DNA of 7,451 bases from Bacillota bacterium (lineage in GTDB: Bacteria; Bacillota; Clostridia; Peptostreptococcales; Acidaminobacteraceae). Of the stretch, positions 6,444 through 7,451 are shown piece by piece. The stretch spans positions 1 through 7,451 of the forward strand of contig JAUMXJ010000052.1 of the NCBI GenBank assembly GCA_030529205.1, given 5' to 3'. The notes beneath the pieces are model-generated. The model saw only the letters and a program-made list of their open reading frames with translations, was not told where the DNA came from and searched no databases. The translations under genes were made by a program, and so were the position numbers. Within the stretch, counting starts at the first letter, position 1. Every line of letters begins with the position of its first letter.

Positions 6444-7451
6444 TTGATTAAATTCAGTAATGTCAGTTTTAAATACGAAGATGAGACGGACGAAGACAAG
6501 TATGCACTGAGAGATGTGAGTTTTGAGGTGCGAAGGGGTGAATTTGCCTGTGTAATCGGGCAAAACGGCTCCGGAAAGTCCACCTTGTCCAAGTTGATCA
6601 ATGCGATTTACTCCCCTACGGAGGGGAAGGTATTCGTCGGCGGTATGGACACCTCCGATCCGGCACAGATTTGGAATATCCGCAAACAGGCGGGCATGGT
6701 ATTTCAAAATCCGGACAACCAGATGGTGGCGACCATTGTCGAGGAGGATGTCGCATTCGGCGCGGAAAATCTCGGGATTCCCTCCGAGGAAATCAGGCGT
6801 AGGGTGGAAACATCGTTGTCGACGGTCGGGATGTCCGCGTATCGTTTCAAATCCCCCGAACACTTATCCGGCGGTCAAAAACAGAGAGTTGCCATCGCGG
6901 GAATTTTGGCTATGGAACCGGAGTGCATCGTGTTTGACGAATCCACCGCAATGCTCGATCCGTCCGGAAGGAAAGAGGTGATGGCTGTCATCTCCCATCT
7001 GCACGCTCAGGGGATGACGGTGATTCTGGTCACCCATCACATGGATGAAGCGGTGCGCGCGGACAAAGTGTTTGTCATGGATTCAGGAAGAATCGTCATG
7101 AGCGGACCGCCAAGGGATATTTTTCGCAATCCGGATGAGCTCAGGAGATTGCGATTGGATATCCCGTTTTCCGTCTACGCGAGCCTTGAACTTGAGAGAC
7201 GCGGAATTCCGATTGACATCAGTCTGACTCCCGAAGAATTATCGGATGCGCTGCATCGCATCAAATTGTCCGGGAGTCTGTCCGACGGTACACCTTCAAA
7301 CGCTTCACCTTTAAGCACTTCACCTTCAAACGCTTTGCATATCGAGCCTTCCGCCGGCTATAAGGAGATTCCGACCGTTCGGTCGGACGACTCAAAATTC
7401 GCACGTGTACATGGCGAAGTACATGGAAATGCATATGGTGAGGGACATGAA
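6444..7451 (+). CDS. ecfA1: Energy-coupling factor transporter ATPase EcfA1 (3' end beyond window)
   Basis: This ABC ATPase belongs to an ECF module, which with EcfA2, EcfT and a substrate-specific S component imports vitamins or metals. From TTG 6444 the frame is open for 336 codons to the window edge. Visible motifs are Walker A GQNGSGKST (39-47), Q-loop FQNPDNQ (87-93), signature LSGGQKQR (141-148), Walker B IVFDE (162-166) with catalytic E166, and H-loop H198 (VTHHMDEA). FDESTAMLDP and DNQMVATIVEEDVAFGAENLGIP are of EcfA1 rather than EcfA2 type. The family normally ends near residue 275-285, after a segment like LTPEELSDALHRIK (253-266). Here at least ~64 further residues follow, Ser/Pro/Asn-rich then His/Gly-rich, built of tandem repeats. 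The continuation could be a short tail or a fusion to another domain. The start is secure because of the stop at 6438. Confidence 0.92.
   Translation, partial: MIKFSNVSFKYEDETDEDKYALRDVSFEVRRGEFACVIGQNGSGKSTLSKLINAIYSPTEGKVFVGGMDTSDPAQIWNIRKQAGMVFQNPDNQMVATIVEEDVAFGAENLGIPSEEIRRRVETSLSTVGMSAYRFKSPEHLSGGQKQRVAIAGILAMEPECIVFDESTAMLDPSGRKEVMAVISHLHAQGMTVILVTHHMDEAVRADKVFVMDSGRIVMSGPPRDIFRNPDELRRLRLDIPFSVYASLELERRGIPIDISLTPEELSDALHRIKLSGSLSDGTPSNASPLSTSPSNALHIEPSAGYKEIPTVRSDDSKFARVHGEVHGNAYGEGHE
7291..7335 (+). repeat. Three in-frame 15-bp tandem repeats in ecfA1
   Basis: Units are CACCTTCAAACGCTT (7291-7305), CACCTTTAAGCACTT (7306-7320) and CACCTTCAAACGCTT (7321-7335). The first and third are identical; the middle differs at three positions. 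In the ecfA1 frame they encode the pentapeptides (T)PSNA, SPLST and SPSNA, so copy-number change would not break the frame. Confidence 0.85.
7407..7451 (+). repeat. Degenerate 12-bp tandem repeat encoding a His/Gly-rich segment
   Basis: Units are GTACATGGCGAA (7407-7418), GTACATGGAAAT (7419-7430), GCATATGGTGAG (7431-7442) and the partial GGACATGAA (7443-7451). They encode VHGE, VHGN, AYGE and GHE. The array reaches the window edge, so its full length is unknown. Confidence 0.7.

Noticed and set aside
6601..6981. 126-codon + strand frame inside ecfA1
   Set aside because: It lies in another frame of the ABC ATPase, whose Walker and signature motifs are all in the 6444 frame. The Arg/Trp/Pro-rich composition is typical of a shadow frame.
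1..7451. tRNA, rRNA, CRISPR arrays, insertion sequences, prophage or defence genes
   Set aside because: None were seen on either strand. The window is almost fully occupied by core genes on one strand, with gaps of at most 105 bp.

Overview
The window is the 3' half of a bacterial ribosomal-protein/transcription superoperon, followed by the start of a second transcription unit. All genes are on the + strand. The gene order (secY, adk, map, a small KOW protein, infA, rpmJ, rpsM, rpsK, rpsD, rpoA, rplQ) indicates a Gram-positive anaerobe of the Clostridia/Bacillota type. Supporting signs are strong AGGAGG-type ribosome binding sites, TTG starts, zinc-lid adenylate kinase, rpsD placed between rpsK and rpoA, the zinc-free clostridial form of S4, and an EcfA-type ATPase close downstream. 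The genus cannot be fixed from the sequence.

Positions 1-2389 hold the C-terminal ~60% of SecY, adenylate kinase, type I methionine aminopeptidase and a 78-residue KOW-domain protein. These are packed with tiny gaps or overlaps. Positions 2382-5503 hold infA (TTG start), rpmJ (37 aa), rpsM, rpsK, rpsD, rpoA and rplQ. A Rho-independent terminator at 5526-5556 closes the unit. Together these genes supply translation initiation, small and large ribosomal subunit proteins, RNA polymerase alpha, protein export, N-terminal Met removal and nucleotide balance. They are the usual growth-rate-linked set.

Positions 5586-7451 hold a YbxB/RsmC-like class I methyltransferase with an extra charged N-terminus. 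After a 105-bp gap comes an EcfA1-type ABC ATPase of an energy-coupling-factor vitamin/metal transporter. It is still open at the window edge.

Most of the window is ordinary core genome, and no new defence or mobile system is visible. Two things stand out. First, rpoA is split by a 1-nt frame change at an A7 run (5058-5064): the open frame stops after 290 codons, while the last 28 conserved residues of the alpha C-terminal domain lie intact in another frame. Second, the EcfA1 reading frame runs at least ~64 codons past the normal family end, into a tail built of short in-frame tandem repeats: three 15-bp units, then a degenerate 12-bp His/Gly unit reaching the window edge. The gap upstream of ecfA also holds overlapping inverted repeats that could be an operator.
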